A stretch of 64,000 nt of DNA. It comes from an uncultured Bradyrhizobium sp. (GTDB lineage: Bacteria > Pseudomonadota > Alphaproteobacteria > Rhizobiales > Xanthobacteraceae). Positions 54,038 to 61,784 of the stretch are shown one piece after another; position 1 is the stretch's first letter, and each line of letters begins with the position of its first letter. Under the pieces are notes generated by a model, which worked only from the letters and a program-made list of their open reading frames with translations, had not been told where the DNA came from and did not search any database. The stretch lies in NCBI RefSeq assembly GCF_936928535.1, contig NZ_CAKZHY010000057.1, positions 1 through 64,000 on the forward strand. Reading direction: 5' to 3'. The position numbers and the translations under genes are program-made.

Positions 54038-54167
54038 CTAAAGCGCGATGCGATCAGGATTGTTTGTCATCGCGCTTTAGGTTGTTGTTTGAGCATGATC
54101 TCCGCGCGAACGCATTCCGCGTTTGTCGCGACAGGAAAACTCCTGCAAACTTTTCCGGATCATGCTC
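54038..54167. repeat. Intergenic palindromic repeat, family B
   Basis: CTAAAGCGCGATG (54038-54050) and CATCGCGCTTTAG (54068-54080) are exact inverted repeats. GAGCATGATC (54091-54100) and GATCATGCTC (54158-54167) form a second, longer-range pair with CAAACTTTTCCG beside it. Blocks such as GAGCATGATC and TTTTCCGGATCATGCTC are common between genes in Bradyrhizobium relatives. The copy ends 19 nt before the start of the next gene. Confidence 0.8.
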
Positions 54168-54186
54168 TAGCGCGAGCGAACCGTAG

Positions 54187-54840
54187 ATGGCCTTCCCTTT
54201 TCCCCAGCCCGGCATGGCGCGGCGACGCCAGATCTGGCGCAAGCCGCTTGCGCTGGCCTTGATGGGGATCGGCTTGTGCGGCTGCTCCTTCGATCTGGGC
54301 TCACTGGGGCCGGAGAAGGACAAGCCGCAGGAAGCCCCCCAGGCAGCGGCAGCGCCGGATAGCAGCGCGGTCAGCGCCGCCAACGTCGCCGAAGCCCAGA
54401 CCCACACGACAAAAGCCCAGGCCCTGGCAAAATCCGGCGAGACGCAGGCCGCGCTGGACGAGTTCAACCGCGCCGTCGCACTCGATCCCTATAATGCGCA
54501 GGCGCTTTACGGCCGCGCCCTGCTCTATCAGGGCAATAATGAGCACGACTTCGCGATCGCCGATTTCGGTGCGGCCAGCGGGCTCAATCCGCAGAAGGCC
54601 GAACCGCTGCTCGGCCGTGCCGTCAGCTATCTCGCCATCGGCAAGGTCAAGGAAGCCGCAGCCGATCTCGACGAGGCTTCCGAAGCCGATCCGCACAATG
54701 CCCAGGTCTGGACGACACGGGGACAGGCCTATGAGCGGCTGGGCGACAAGGCCAAGGCGGCCGCGTCCTACAACAAGGCGGTCGCGTTGCGCCCACGCGA
54801 CGACGCCGCCCGCAGCGGCTTGGCCCGCGTCGGCGGCTAG
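54187..54840 (+). CDS. TPR-repeat lipoprotein
   Basis: A 217-residue predicted lipoprotein. The signal segment LALALMGIGLCGCSFD has a lipobox (LCGC), so Cys33 should be lipidated. A low-complexity Ala/Pro/Gln linker follows, then about four TPR units (AQALAKSGETQAALDEFNRA, then YNAQALYGRALLYQGNNEHD and similar) to the end. It would sit on a membrane facing the periplasm and bind protein partners, resembling PilW/NlpI or TadD-like proteins. The start ATG 54187 lies directly after the family B repeat, with no good ribosome site visible. An ATG nine codons later (54214) is possible. Confidence 0.85.
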   Translation: MAFPFPQPGMARRRQIWRKPLALALMGIGLCGCSFDLGSLGPEKDKPQEAPQAAAAPDSSAVSAANVAEAQTHTTKAQALAKSGETQAALDEFNRAVALDPYNAQALYGRALLYQGNNEHDFAIADFGAASGLNPQKAEPLLGRAVSYLAIGKVKEAAADLDEASEADPHNAQVWTTRGQAYERLGDKAKAAASYNKAVALRPRDDAARSGLARVGG

Positions 54841-54867
54841 CGTAAGGCCGGCGGCGCTGGCGCCGTC

Positions 54868-55806
54868 TTAATCGGGGGTGGCGCCCTTCGGCAGCACCGC
54901 GTGGAACATCGACTTCATGCCCGACAGCATTTCGTCGGCCACATTGGTCTTGGGACGCGGCATTGGCGCGCCGGCGTCGGCGCGCAGATCGAGCGGCGGG
55001 GCGATCACCGGGACCGGGATATCGGCCGGCGGGGTCAGCCGATTCGGATCGTCGTTGCCGACCGAACCGTTGCCGACCGACGCCGTGTAGGGCGGATTGG
55101 CCTGCGACGCGGCGCCATAGGCATCGGGCGACGGCGTCGACACATTGATCGGCGGCGGCAAGGGGCGGACCGTAGTTGGCACCGCAGTCACGATGCGCGG
55201 AGCCTCCGGCGTGCGGGAGGCTTCCTGCACGGCCGGCTCCGACACCTTCTCAGGCGTCTTTACCTCAGAAGGCTTCACCTCAGCAGGCTTGACCTCAGCC
55301 TTGGCCTCGGCAGGCTTGGTTTCCGAAGCTTTGGCCTCGGCGGCCTTCTCGGCAGCTTTGCCCTCGGGCGATTTGCGCAGGCGCTCGATGGCAGCCCGGG
55401 CGAGATCGTTGGCGTCGGGGGACGCGCCGGGAGCGACCGGCGACGAATTGGCCTCGACCACCGGCGCAGCGGCGGGGGCTGCCGGGGTGGATTTGGCAAC
55501 AGCCTTCTCATGCGGCGAAGCCCGGCCGTGCGAAGTGGTATCGTCCTTGGCCTCGGCAGGTTTGGCCTCGACAGCCGCCTTGTCGGAAACGCTCTTCTCG
55601 GAAACGCCCTTGGCCTTCACGCCGGGGCCCGGGAGGTTGGCCAATTCGGCGGGCTTCTTGCCGGCATCTGCAGGTGCCGAGACTGCGGCTGGCGTATCCG
55701 CCGCCGGCCTGGCGTTGATGTAGTGGTTAACGATGTAGGCCCCGATGATCGTCGCGAGCACCGAGGGGAAAATATCCATCGAAATTTTAGCGAGGTATTT
55801 CAGCAT
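54868..55806 (-). CDS. Membrane-anchored low-complexity (Ala/Pro/Lys/Glu) protein
   Basis: A 312-residue protein with one N-terminal membrane helix (ISMDIFPSVLATIIGAYIVN), followed by a long tail of about 280 residues. The tail is rich in Ala, Pro, Lys and Glu, with near-repeats such as KPAEAKAEVKPAEVKPSEVK around residues 165-185. A short ordered segment near the C-terminus (NVADEMLSGMKSMFHAVLPK) may be the functional end. The tail would span the periplasm, as in TonB-like or envelope-linking proteins, but no TonB motif is evident. It is convergent with the TPR lipoprotein gene. I do not recognise a family. Confidence 0.75.
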   Translation of the reverse strand: MLKYLAKISMDIFPSVLATIIGAYIVNHYINARPAADTPAAVSAPADAGKKPAELANLPGPGVKAKGVSEKSVSDKAAVEAKPAEAKDDTTSHGRASPHEKAVAKSTPAAPAAAPVVEANSSPVAPGASPDANDLARAAIERLRKSPEGKAAEKAAEAKASETKPAEAKAEVKPAEVKPSEVKTPEKVSEPAVQEASRTPEAPRIVTAVPTTVRPLPPPINVSTPSPDAYGAASQANPPYTASVGNGSVGNDDPNRLTPPADIPVPVIAPPLDLRADAGAPMPRPKTNVADEMLSGMKSMFHAVLPKGATPD

Positions 55807-55899
55807 TTCTCGGCCACTCCCCGCGCGATCAGATGCGGGAACTTTGGGGCATTGTAAGGGATCAACTGCGACGGATCGATGGCAAAGGTTACGCGTGCC

Positions 55900-56214
55900 T
55901 TACGCCTTCAGCTCGATCTCAAGGAACACGATCTCGGTTGAGGTTTCGTTAAGTACGTCGTGTTGGACGCCGGCTTTTCGGAAGTAAGATTTTCCCGCCG
56001 AAAGCTGCGCCTTGGAACGCTCCCCGCCCGGCGCCACGATGGTCATTTCGCCGGCCACGACGGGAACAATCACATAGTCCATTCCGTGGGTGTGATGCCC
56101 GGTCGCGCTATCAGGGGCAAGCCGCCATTCGGTCACCCGGACCTCGTCATTGTCGATCTGAACCTCGGACCTGGCGGCAAGCATCTCAACCCCCTCTGGG
56201 ACGAATCGGCTCAC
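55900..56214 (-). CDS. Single-domain cupin protein
   Basis: A 104-residue beta-barrel cupin. The first motif is seen in TGHHTHGMDYVIVPVVAGEM, with metal-ligand His residues and the following Gly. The second is weaker (AGKSYFRKAGVQHDVLN), retaining a His. Such proteins bind metal ions or small ligands and may act as sensors or simple enzymes. ATG 56214 overlaps the end of the upstream chaA-like gene by 4 nt, so it is probably co-transcribed with the antiporter. The function is not defined. Confidence 0.87.
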   Translation of the reverse strand: MSRFVPEGVEMLAARSEVQIDNDEVRVTEWRLAPDSATGHHTHGMDYVIVPVVAGEMTIVAPGGERSKAQLSAGKSYFRKAGVQHDVLNETSTEIVFLEIELKA

Positions 56215-57308
56215 GGCACGAACACCATGAATACGTAGACTGCAAATACCACCATATGGACCAGCCCGAACAGGACATTGGTCCTGCCGGTGCCGAAGGT
56301 CAGCATGCTCAGCAAGAATGTCAGGAACAGCAGCGCCGTGTTCTGGGGATTGAGCCCCAGCACCAGCGGCTGGTCGATCGCATAGGTGGCGAGCCCGACC
56401 GCCGGGATGGTCAGGCCGATGGTGGCCAGCGAGGACCCGAGTGCGAGGTTAATGCTCTTCTGCAGGTCGTTCTTGCGCGCCGCGGTGATCGCCGAGACGC
56501 CTTCCGGCATCAGGATCAGGAGCGCGACCAGGAGGCCCGCAAAGGCCGGCGGCGCCCCGATCCGGTCGGCGACGGCGTCCACGACGAGCGAGAATTTCTT
56601 GGCGAGCAGCACGACGGCCAGGAGCGAGATCAGGAGCAGAGCGATGCTCAGCGCCAGCATCCTGCCCGACAAATGGGCCCCCGCGCTCTCGTCCTCCGCC
56701 CGCTCGTGAACGAAATAATCCTTATGCAGGACCATCTGGGTGTAGAGGAACACGCCGTAGAGCACGATGGTCACGAGGTCGACGAAACCGAGTTGAAGCG
56801 TCGAATAAATCGGCCCCGGCGTCGTCAGCGTGTAGTTGGGCATGATCAGCGTCAGCGTCGCGAGCGCGATCAGCACGCTGAGATAGACGTTGGCGCCGGA
56901 GAGCAGAAAACCCTGCTCGCGGTAGCGCAGCCCGCCGATGAACACACAGAGGCCGACGAGGCCGTTGCAGACGATCATCACCACCGCGAAGACGGTGTCG
57001 CGCGCAAGCGTCGGCGCCGGCTTGTCACCGAGCATGATCGTGGTGATCAGCGCGACCTCGATGATGGTCACCGCGAGCGTGAGCAGCAACGTGCCGAAGG
57101 GCTCGCCAATCCGCTCCGCGATCACCTCGGAATGATGCACGGCCGCGAACACGGTGCCGAACAGGATCACCAGCAGGACGACCGCGAACAGACCGCCGCC
57201 GGCCGACAGAGTGAAGCCGTAGCCGGTCACGGTGACGACCAGGAACAGCAGCACCGCCAGAGCGGGGAATATCCAGGACGACCGCGGCATCGGTCCGTGA
57301 GCACTCAT
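56211..57308 (-). CDS. chaA: Calcium/proton antiporter, ChaA type
   Basis: A 365-residue inner-membrane exchanger with about eleven hydrophobic segments. The alpha-1 motif GEPFGTLLLTLAVTIIEVAL and the later PEGVSAITAARKNDLQKSIN with LALGSSLATIGLTIP (alpha-2) carry the conserved acidic residues of CaCA family proteins and match ChaA closely. It should export Ca2+ (or Na+/K+) in exchange for protons. The gene overlaps the cupin gene downstream by 4 nt. Sixty nt separate its start from the alpha/beta hydrolase stop upstream. Confidence 0.93.
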   Translation of the reverse strand: MSAHGPMPRSSWIFPALAVLLFLVVTVTGYGFTLSAGGGLFAVVLLVILFGTVFAAVHHSEVIAERIGEPFGTLLLTLAVTIIEVALITTIMLGDKPAPTLARDTVFAVVMIVCNGLVGLCVFIGGLRYREQGFLLSGANVYLSVLIALATLTLIMPNYTLTTPGPIYSTLQLGFVDLVTIVLYGVFLYTQMVLHKDYFVHERAEDESAGAHLSGRMLALSIALLLISLLAVVLLAKKFSLVVDAVADRIGAPPAFAGLLVALLILMPEGVSAITAARKNDLQKSINLALGSSLATIGLTIPAVGLATYAIDQPLVLGLNPQNTALLFLTFLLSMLTFGTGRTNVLFGLVHMVVFAVYVFMVFVP

Positions 57309-57368
57309 GCAGGCGATTCCTTCGTTGAACCGCCCGATTATGCGCGAGAAGACCGCGCCCGTCAGCCC

Positions 57369-58169
57369 TCAGGAGCCGTTGATGAAGCTTCGCGCGATCT
57401 CGATCATGCCAAAATTGCCGAGATCGTCATGGCCGCCCGCAGGAATCCGAACGAATTGCTTCGGTTGGTGCGCCAGCGCGAACAGCTTCTCGCCGAATAC
57501 GATCGGGATGGTCTGATCCTGCGCACCGTGAACGACCAGGAGCGGCACTGTGACGCGCGCGATACGCTGGTCGGAATGGAGCGGATCCCGGATCAGGAGG
57601 CGGACCGGAACGAAGCGGAATTGCGCGGCCGCGACGTCGGCGATCGACGAGTACGGCGCCTCGAGGATTAGCTTGCGGAGCGGATGTTCGGACGCGACTG
57701 CAACCGCAACGCCGCTGCCGAGCGAGAATCCCCAGGCGACGACGCGCTGGGCATCATAGCGCGCCGCCGCGAATGAATAGGCGGCCGCGCCGTCGCGCAG
57801 CAGGCCGTCCTCGCTCGGGCGACCTGTGGAGCCCGCATAGCCGCGATAGGACAGCACGACGAGCCCGGTGCCGTCAGCTGTGATCGCCTTGAACCGCCCG
57901 GCAAGGCCGGCGAGAAAATCGCCGTTGCCGTGAAAGTACAGCACCACGTCGCGGCCGGGCTTTGGCGGCACGTGCCAGACGATGACCTTCTCGCCATCGG
58001 AGGTGGTCAGGACGTGCTCCTCGGCTTGCGGAAAGCCTGCGACGGCAGGCGCGATGCGCTCGGTGCTCGGGATCGGAAACAGCAGGCTGCGCTGTTTTGC
58101 GAACAACAGGACGAGCCCGGCGCAATAGCCGGCCGCGAGGATGATGGCGATCCATTTCAGGAATGTCAT
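57369..58169 (-). CDS. Alpha/beta hydrolase, membrane-anchored (BEM46/YqkD-like)
   Basis: A 266-residue hydrolase. An N-terminal membrane helix (FLKWIAIILAAGYCAGLVLL) precedes the catalytic domain. The oxyanion segment VLYFHGNGDF and the nucleophile elbow GFSLGSG carry the catalytic Ser, LVVHGAQDQTIP has the Asp and GGHDDL the His. This is the BEM46-like serine peptidase/esterase group, probably facing the periplasm or the inner face of the membrane. The substrate is unknown. It is followed by the chaA-cupin pair on the same strand and preceded by a very small Cys-containing gene. Confidence 0.9.
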   Translation of the reverse strand: MTFLKWIAIILAAGYCAGLVLLFAKQRSLLFPIPSTERIAPAVAGFPQAEEHVLTTSDGEKVIVWHVPPKPGRDVVLYFHGNGDFLAGLAGRFKAITADGTGLVVLSYRGYAGSTGRPSEDGLLRDGAAAYSFAAARYDAQRVVAWGFSLGSGVAVAVASEHPLRKLILEAPYSSIADVAAAQFRFVPVRLLIRDPLHSDQRIARVTVPLLVVHGAQDQTIPIVFGEKLFALAHQPKQFVRIPAGGHDDLGNFGMIEIARSFINGS

Positions 58170-58190
58170 CGCGGCCCTGTCATTGCCGAG

Positions 58191-58361
58191 TCAGGGCTTG
58201 CGACGGCTCTTGAGCAATTTGAGGACGTCGGGCCGGATGCTCAGGGGGATCTCGCGGCAGCCGCACGCTGCGGCATGATCAGCGTGCCAGGCGATGCGCT
58301 GCTCGCGCGTCGCCTTCCCCGGCATGCGATGGGACCGGTGCCACTCCTTGTTCAGGGCCAC
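58191..58361 (-). CDS. Small conserved protein with CGC motif
   Basis: A 56-residue protein starting at GTG 58361 with AGGGG 4 nt upstream, ending at TGA 58191. The sequence VALNKEWHRSHRMPGKATRE, then EQRIAWHADHAAACGCREIP, has several His and two Cys (CGC), so it may bind zinc. It continues to LKLLKSRRKP. It resembles small conserved rhizobial proteins of unknown role. It sits between pntB (12 nt gap) and the hydrolase gene on the same strand, so it could be carried on the pnt transcript. Confidence 0.75.
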   Translation of the reverse strand: MALNKEWHRSHRMPGKATREQRIAWHADHAAACGCREIPLSIRPDVLKLLKSRRKP

Positions 58362-58373
58362 GGTCCCCTCGTG

Positions 58374-59771
58374 TTACATCGCCTTGACGATGTTCTCGGT
58401 GACCTTCTTGGCGTCGCCGAGCAGCATCATGGTGTTGTCGCGGTAGAACAGCGGATTGTCGATGCCGGCGTAACCCGAGGCCAGCGACCGCTTGATGAAC
58501 ATCACGGTGCCGGCCTTCCAGACCTGGAGCACGGGCATGCCGTAGATCGGCGAGGTCTTGTCCTCCTCGGCCGCCGGGTTGGTGACGTCATTGGCGCCGA
58601 TCACGAAGGCGATGTCGGCCTGCGCGAATTCGGAGTTGATGTCCTCGAGCTCGAACACCTCGTCATAGGGCACGTTGGCTTCGGCCAGCAGCACGTTCAT
58701 GTGGCCGGGCATGCGGCCCGCGACCGGGTGAATGGCGTATTTCACCTCGACGCCTTCCTTCTTCAGGATGTCGCCCATTTCGCGCAGCGCGTGCTGGGCC
58801 TGCGCCACCGCCATGCCGTAGCCCGGCACAATGATGACCTTCTGCGCGTTCTTCATGATGAAGGCCGCATCATCAGCCGAGCCGAGCTTGGCGGGCTTCT
58901 GCTCGCCTGTCGCCCCACCCGCTGCTGCCGTCTCGCCACCAAAACCGCCGAGGATGACCGAGATGAAGGACCGGTTCATCGCGTGGCACATGATGTAGGA
59001 CAGGATCGCGCCCGACGAGCCCACCAGCGCGCCGGTGATGATCAGCGCCGAATTGCCCAGCGTGAAGCCGATGCCCGCCGCGGCCCAGCCGGAGTAGGAG
59101 TTCAGCATCGAGATCACGACCGGCATGTCGGCGCCGCCGATCGGGATGATCATGAGCACGCCCAGCGCCAGCGCCAGGATGACGATCAGCCAGAAGTCGA
59201 GCGCACCGCCGGTCAGGACCAGGCGGACGATGAAGAACACCAGCGCCACCGCAATCGCGATGTTGATGATGTGACGAGCGGGCAGGATGATCGGCGCACC
59301 GCTCATCCGTGCCGACAGCTTCAAGAACGCGATCACCGAGCCGGTGAAGGTCAGCGCGCCGATGGCGACGCCGAGCGACATTTCGACCAGGCTCTGCGAG
59401 TGGATGTTGCCGGGGGTGCCGATGTCGAACGCCTCGGGCGCATAGAACGCACCGGCGGCCACCAGCACCGCGGCCATGCCGACCAGCGAGTGGAACGCGG
59501 CGACCAGTTCCGGCATCGACGTCATCGGCACGCGACGCGCGATCACGGCGCCGATGGCGCCACCGATCGCGATGCCGACAATCACCAGCACCCAGGCGAG
59601 GCCGTCGGCCGGCGGGTGGTTGGCGAGCGTGGTGGCGACCGCGATCGCCATGCCGATCATGCCGAACAGATTGCCCTGGCGCGACGACGCCGGGCTCGAA
59701 AGTCCGCGCAGCGACAGGATGAACAGCACCCCCGCCACGAGATACAAGAATGCAGAGAGGTTAGCGCTCAT
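58374..59771 (-). CDS. pntB: NAD(P) transhydrogenase subunit beta
   Basis: A 465-residue inner-membrane protein, the beta subunit of the proton-pumping transhydrogenase that reduces NADP+ with NADH. About nine membrane helices in the first 260 residues (for example GDMIITGAL-like helices and PVVISMLNSYSGWAAAGIGF) are followed by the NADP-binding domain III with IIVPGYGMAVAQAQHALREM and IGANDVTNPAAEED. The start of the protein is MSANLSAFLYLVAGVLFILS. The gene follows pntAB and pntAA on the same strand. It supplies NADPH for biosynthesis and oxidative defence. Confidence 0.96.
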   Translation of the reverse strand: MSANLSAFLYLVAGVLFILSLRGLSSPASSRQGNLFGMIGMAIAVATTLANHPPADGLAWVLVIVGIAIGGAIGAVIARRVPMTSMPELVAAFHSLVGMAAVLVAAGAFYAPEAFDIGTPGNIHSQSLVEMSLGVAIGALTFTGSVIAFLKLSARMSGAPIILPARHIINIAIAVALVFFIVRLVLTGGALDFWLIVILALALGVLMIIPIGGADMPVVISMLNSYSGWAAAGIGFTLGNSALIITGALVGSSGAILSYIMCHAMNRSFISVILGGFGGETAAAGGATGEQKPAKLGSADDAAFIMKNAQKVIIVPGYGMAVAQAQHALREMGDILKKEGVEVKYAIHPVAGRMPGHMNVLLAEANVPYDEVFELEDINSEFAQADIAFVIGANDVTNPAAEEDKTSPIYGMPVLQVWKAGTVMFIKRSLASGYAGIDNPLFYRDNTMMLLGDAKKVTENIVKAM

Positions 59772-59810
59772 CTCAGGTCCCCATTGATCCCATCAGCCCG
59801 AGGTGGCCGC

Positions 59811-60128
59811 TTACTTCGACTTCTTCTTGTACATCGCCAGCATGCGCTGGGTGACAAGGAAGCCGCCGAAAATGTTGATGCAGGCAAAGATCAGCGCGAC
59901 GAAGCCGAAAGCGCGTGCCCAGCCCGAACCGCTCGAGACATTGGCGACGCCGCCGGCCAGCAGCGCACCGACCACGATCACCGAGGAGATCGCGTTGGTG
60001 ACTGACATCAGCGGCGTGTGCAGCGCAGGCGTCACCGACCACACCACAAAATAGCCGACGAAGACGGCGAGGACGAAAATCGACAGCCGGAAGATGAAGG
60101 GGTCGACGAGTTGTGCAGCATGCTCCAT
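59811..60128 (-). CDS. pntAB: NAD(P) transhydrogenase subunit alpha, membrane part
   Basis: A 105-residue membrane subunit with three or four helices. The segments [20 protein letters not shown], then [21 protein letters not shown] and [17 protein letters not shown] are typical of the separate alpha-2 subunit found in alphaproteobacteria. ATG 60128 ([10 protein letters not shown]) has AGGAGA upstream; the frame is open to 60149. It lies between pntAA and pntB. Its helices join those of PntB to form the proton channel. Confidence 0.94.
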   Translation of the reverse strand: MEHAAQLVDPFIFRLSIFVLAVFVGYFVVWSVTPALHTPLMSVTNAISSVIVVGALLAGGVANVSSGSGWARAFGFVALIFACINIFGGFLVTQRMLAMYKKKSK

Positions 60129-60149
60129 GGCGGGTCTCCTTAAGCCCAA

Positions 60150-61280
60150 TTAAGCCGACTTGGGCTGGAAGTTCGGGTGGATCACGGCGCCGTCCTTGGT
60201 CAGCGCGGTGGCCTTGACGAGTTCGTCGTCCCAGTTGACGGCGAGCTTCTTCTCTTTCTTGTCGACCATGGTCTCGATGAAGGAGAACAAATTGCGGGCA
60301 TAGAGGCTGGAGGCCGAGGCAGCGACGCGGCCGGCGACATTGGTGTAGCCGACGATCTTGATGCCATCTGTTTCGACGACCTCACCGGCCTTGGCACCCT
60401 CGACATTGCCGCCGCGCTCGACGGCGAGATCGACCAGCACCGAGCCCGGCTTCATCGACCTGACCATCTCGCCGGAGACGAGTTTCGGCGCGGGCCGGCC
60501 CGGGATCAGCGCGGTGGTGATGACGATGTCCTGCTTCTTGATGTGCTCGGCGGTGAGCGCGGCCTGCTTGGCCTGGTACTCTTTCGACATTTCCTTGGCG
60601 TAGCCGCCGGCGGTCTGCGCGTTCTTGAACTCCTCGTCCTCGACCGCGAGGAACTTTGCGCCGAGCGATTCCACCTGCTCCTTGGTCGCGGGCCGCACGT
60701 CGGTCGCGGTGACGATGGCGCCGAGGCGGCGCGCGGTCGCGATCGCCTGCAGTCCGGCGACGCCGACACCCATCACGAACACCTTGGCGGCGGGCACGGT
60801 GCCGGCCGCGGTCATCATCATCGGGAAGGCGCGGCCGAAGGCCTCGGCGCCTTCGATCACGGCGCGGTAGCCGGCAAGGTTCGCCTGTGACGACAGCACG
60901 TCCATCACCTGCGCACGGGTGATGCGCGGCATCAATTCCATCGCAAAGGCAGAGACGCCGGCATCGGCGATCGTCTTCAGCGCCGCCTCGTTGCCATAGG
61001 GGTCCATGATGGCGATGACGAGCGCGCCGCGCTTGTACTGCGCGAGCTCGGAGGCTTCGGGGCGCTTCACCTTGATGATGATGTCGGCGTCCTTCAGCGC
61101 ATCCGCGCTGACGGTGGCGCCCACCGCTGTAAATTCGGAATCCGGCAGGCCCGACTTAATGCCCGCACCCGGCTCGACGGCGATCTCGGCGCCCAACGAC
61201 TTGAACTTCTTCACCGTATCAGGCGAAGCGGCAACCCGCGGCTCTGACGGATCGATTTCCTTGGCAACGGCGATCTTCAT
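60150..61280 (-). CDS. pntAA: NAD(P) transhydrogenase subunit alpha, NAD-binding part
   Basis: A 376-residue cytosolic subunit (domain I) that binds NADH. The start MKIAVAKEIDPSEPRVAASP and the core FVMGVGVAGLQAIATARRLG (Rossmann glycines) match alanine dehydrogenase/PntA-type proteins. GGYAKEMSKEYQAKQ is the mobile-loop region that covers the active site. It is the first gene of the three-part pnt operon. Upstream, 142 nt separate it from the aa3-type CoxIV peptide gene on the same strand. Confidence 0.96.
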   Translation of the reverse strand: MKIAVAKEIDPSEPRVAASPDTVKKFKSLGAEIAVEPGAGIKSGLPDSEFTAVGATVSADALKDADIIIKVKRPEASELAQYKRGALVIAIMDPYGNEAALKTIADAGVSAFAMELMPRITRAQVMDVLSSQANLAGYRAVIEGAEAFGRAFPMMMTAAGTVPAAKVFVMGVGVAGLQAIATARRLGAIVTATDVRPATKEQVESLGAKFLAVEDEEFKNAQTAGGYAKEMSKEYQAKQAALTAEHIKKQDIVITTALIPGRPAPKLVSGEMVRSMKPGSVLVDLAVERGGNVEGAKAGEVVETDGIKIVGYTNVAGRVAASASSLYARNLFSFIETMVDKKEKKLAVNWDDELVKATALTKDGAVIHPNFQPKSA

Positions 61281-61422
61281 AGGTCCTCCGGCGGCGCGGG
61301 ACAGCGCACGCGCAAAAAAGTAGCGTTACTCCCGCAACGTTGCTTACCGGCTTTAGAACCGGCTTGTTTGCAAATTTAGTGGGCAGCCGCCGCCGCAGAC
61401 GGAGGCAGCCGCCAAGGTCGAT

Positions 61423-61575
61423 TTAGGTGAGGAAGATTGCCATCAGGATCACGATCAGCGCGACCGACGCCGTGCCGTACTTCACCAGCTTGATGAAGCC
61501 CTCGTAGGTCTGCTCGTGCGCAACGTAGTCGTTGCCGTCCGCGGTGCTGTACGCAACTTCGCTATGATCTGCCAT
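61423..61575 (-). CDS. aa3-type cytochrome c oxidase subunit IV (bacterial CoxIV peptide)
   Basis: A 50-residue protein from ATG 61575 to TAA 61423. The N-terminal half is polar (MADHSEVAYSTADGNDYVAH) and leads into EQTYEGFIKLVKYG, then one membrane helix (TASVALIVILMAIFLT) at the C-terminus. This is the pattern of the small subunit IV of alphaproteobacterial aa3 oxidases (PF07835-like). A GGGGA lies 5 nt upstream. The other oxidase subunits are not in this window, so it is located apart from its complex, as in many rhizobia, next to pntAA. Confidence 0.87.
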   Translation of the reverse strand: MADHSEVAYSTADGNDYVAHEQTYEGFIKLVKYGTASVALIVILMAIFLT

Positions 61576-61784
61576 GGATGTCCCCAGTCGAAAGTCGAAT
61601 TCCTCGGCTGGGATACCTTAAACCTTCGGGCAGGGCAACGGCGCGAAGGCGCGGTTTTCCAGCAAATAGGCTCATTTGGAATCCCGATTATCGCGGATCC
61701 GGCGCGCGGAAATTGGCTTCGCTGAACCCCGGTTCAACGGATACCGCGAGCCGTCCCTGCCCTAAATCCAGGCATTCCCGCCCT

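Noticed and set aside
57930..60005. Open frame of about 690 codons on the plus strand
   Set aside because: It runs antisense through the hydrolase, pntB and pntAB. The product is an Arg/Asp/His-rich sequence without recognisable motifs.
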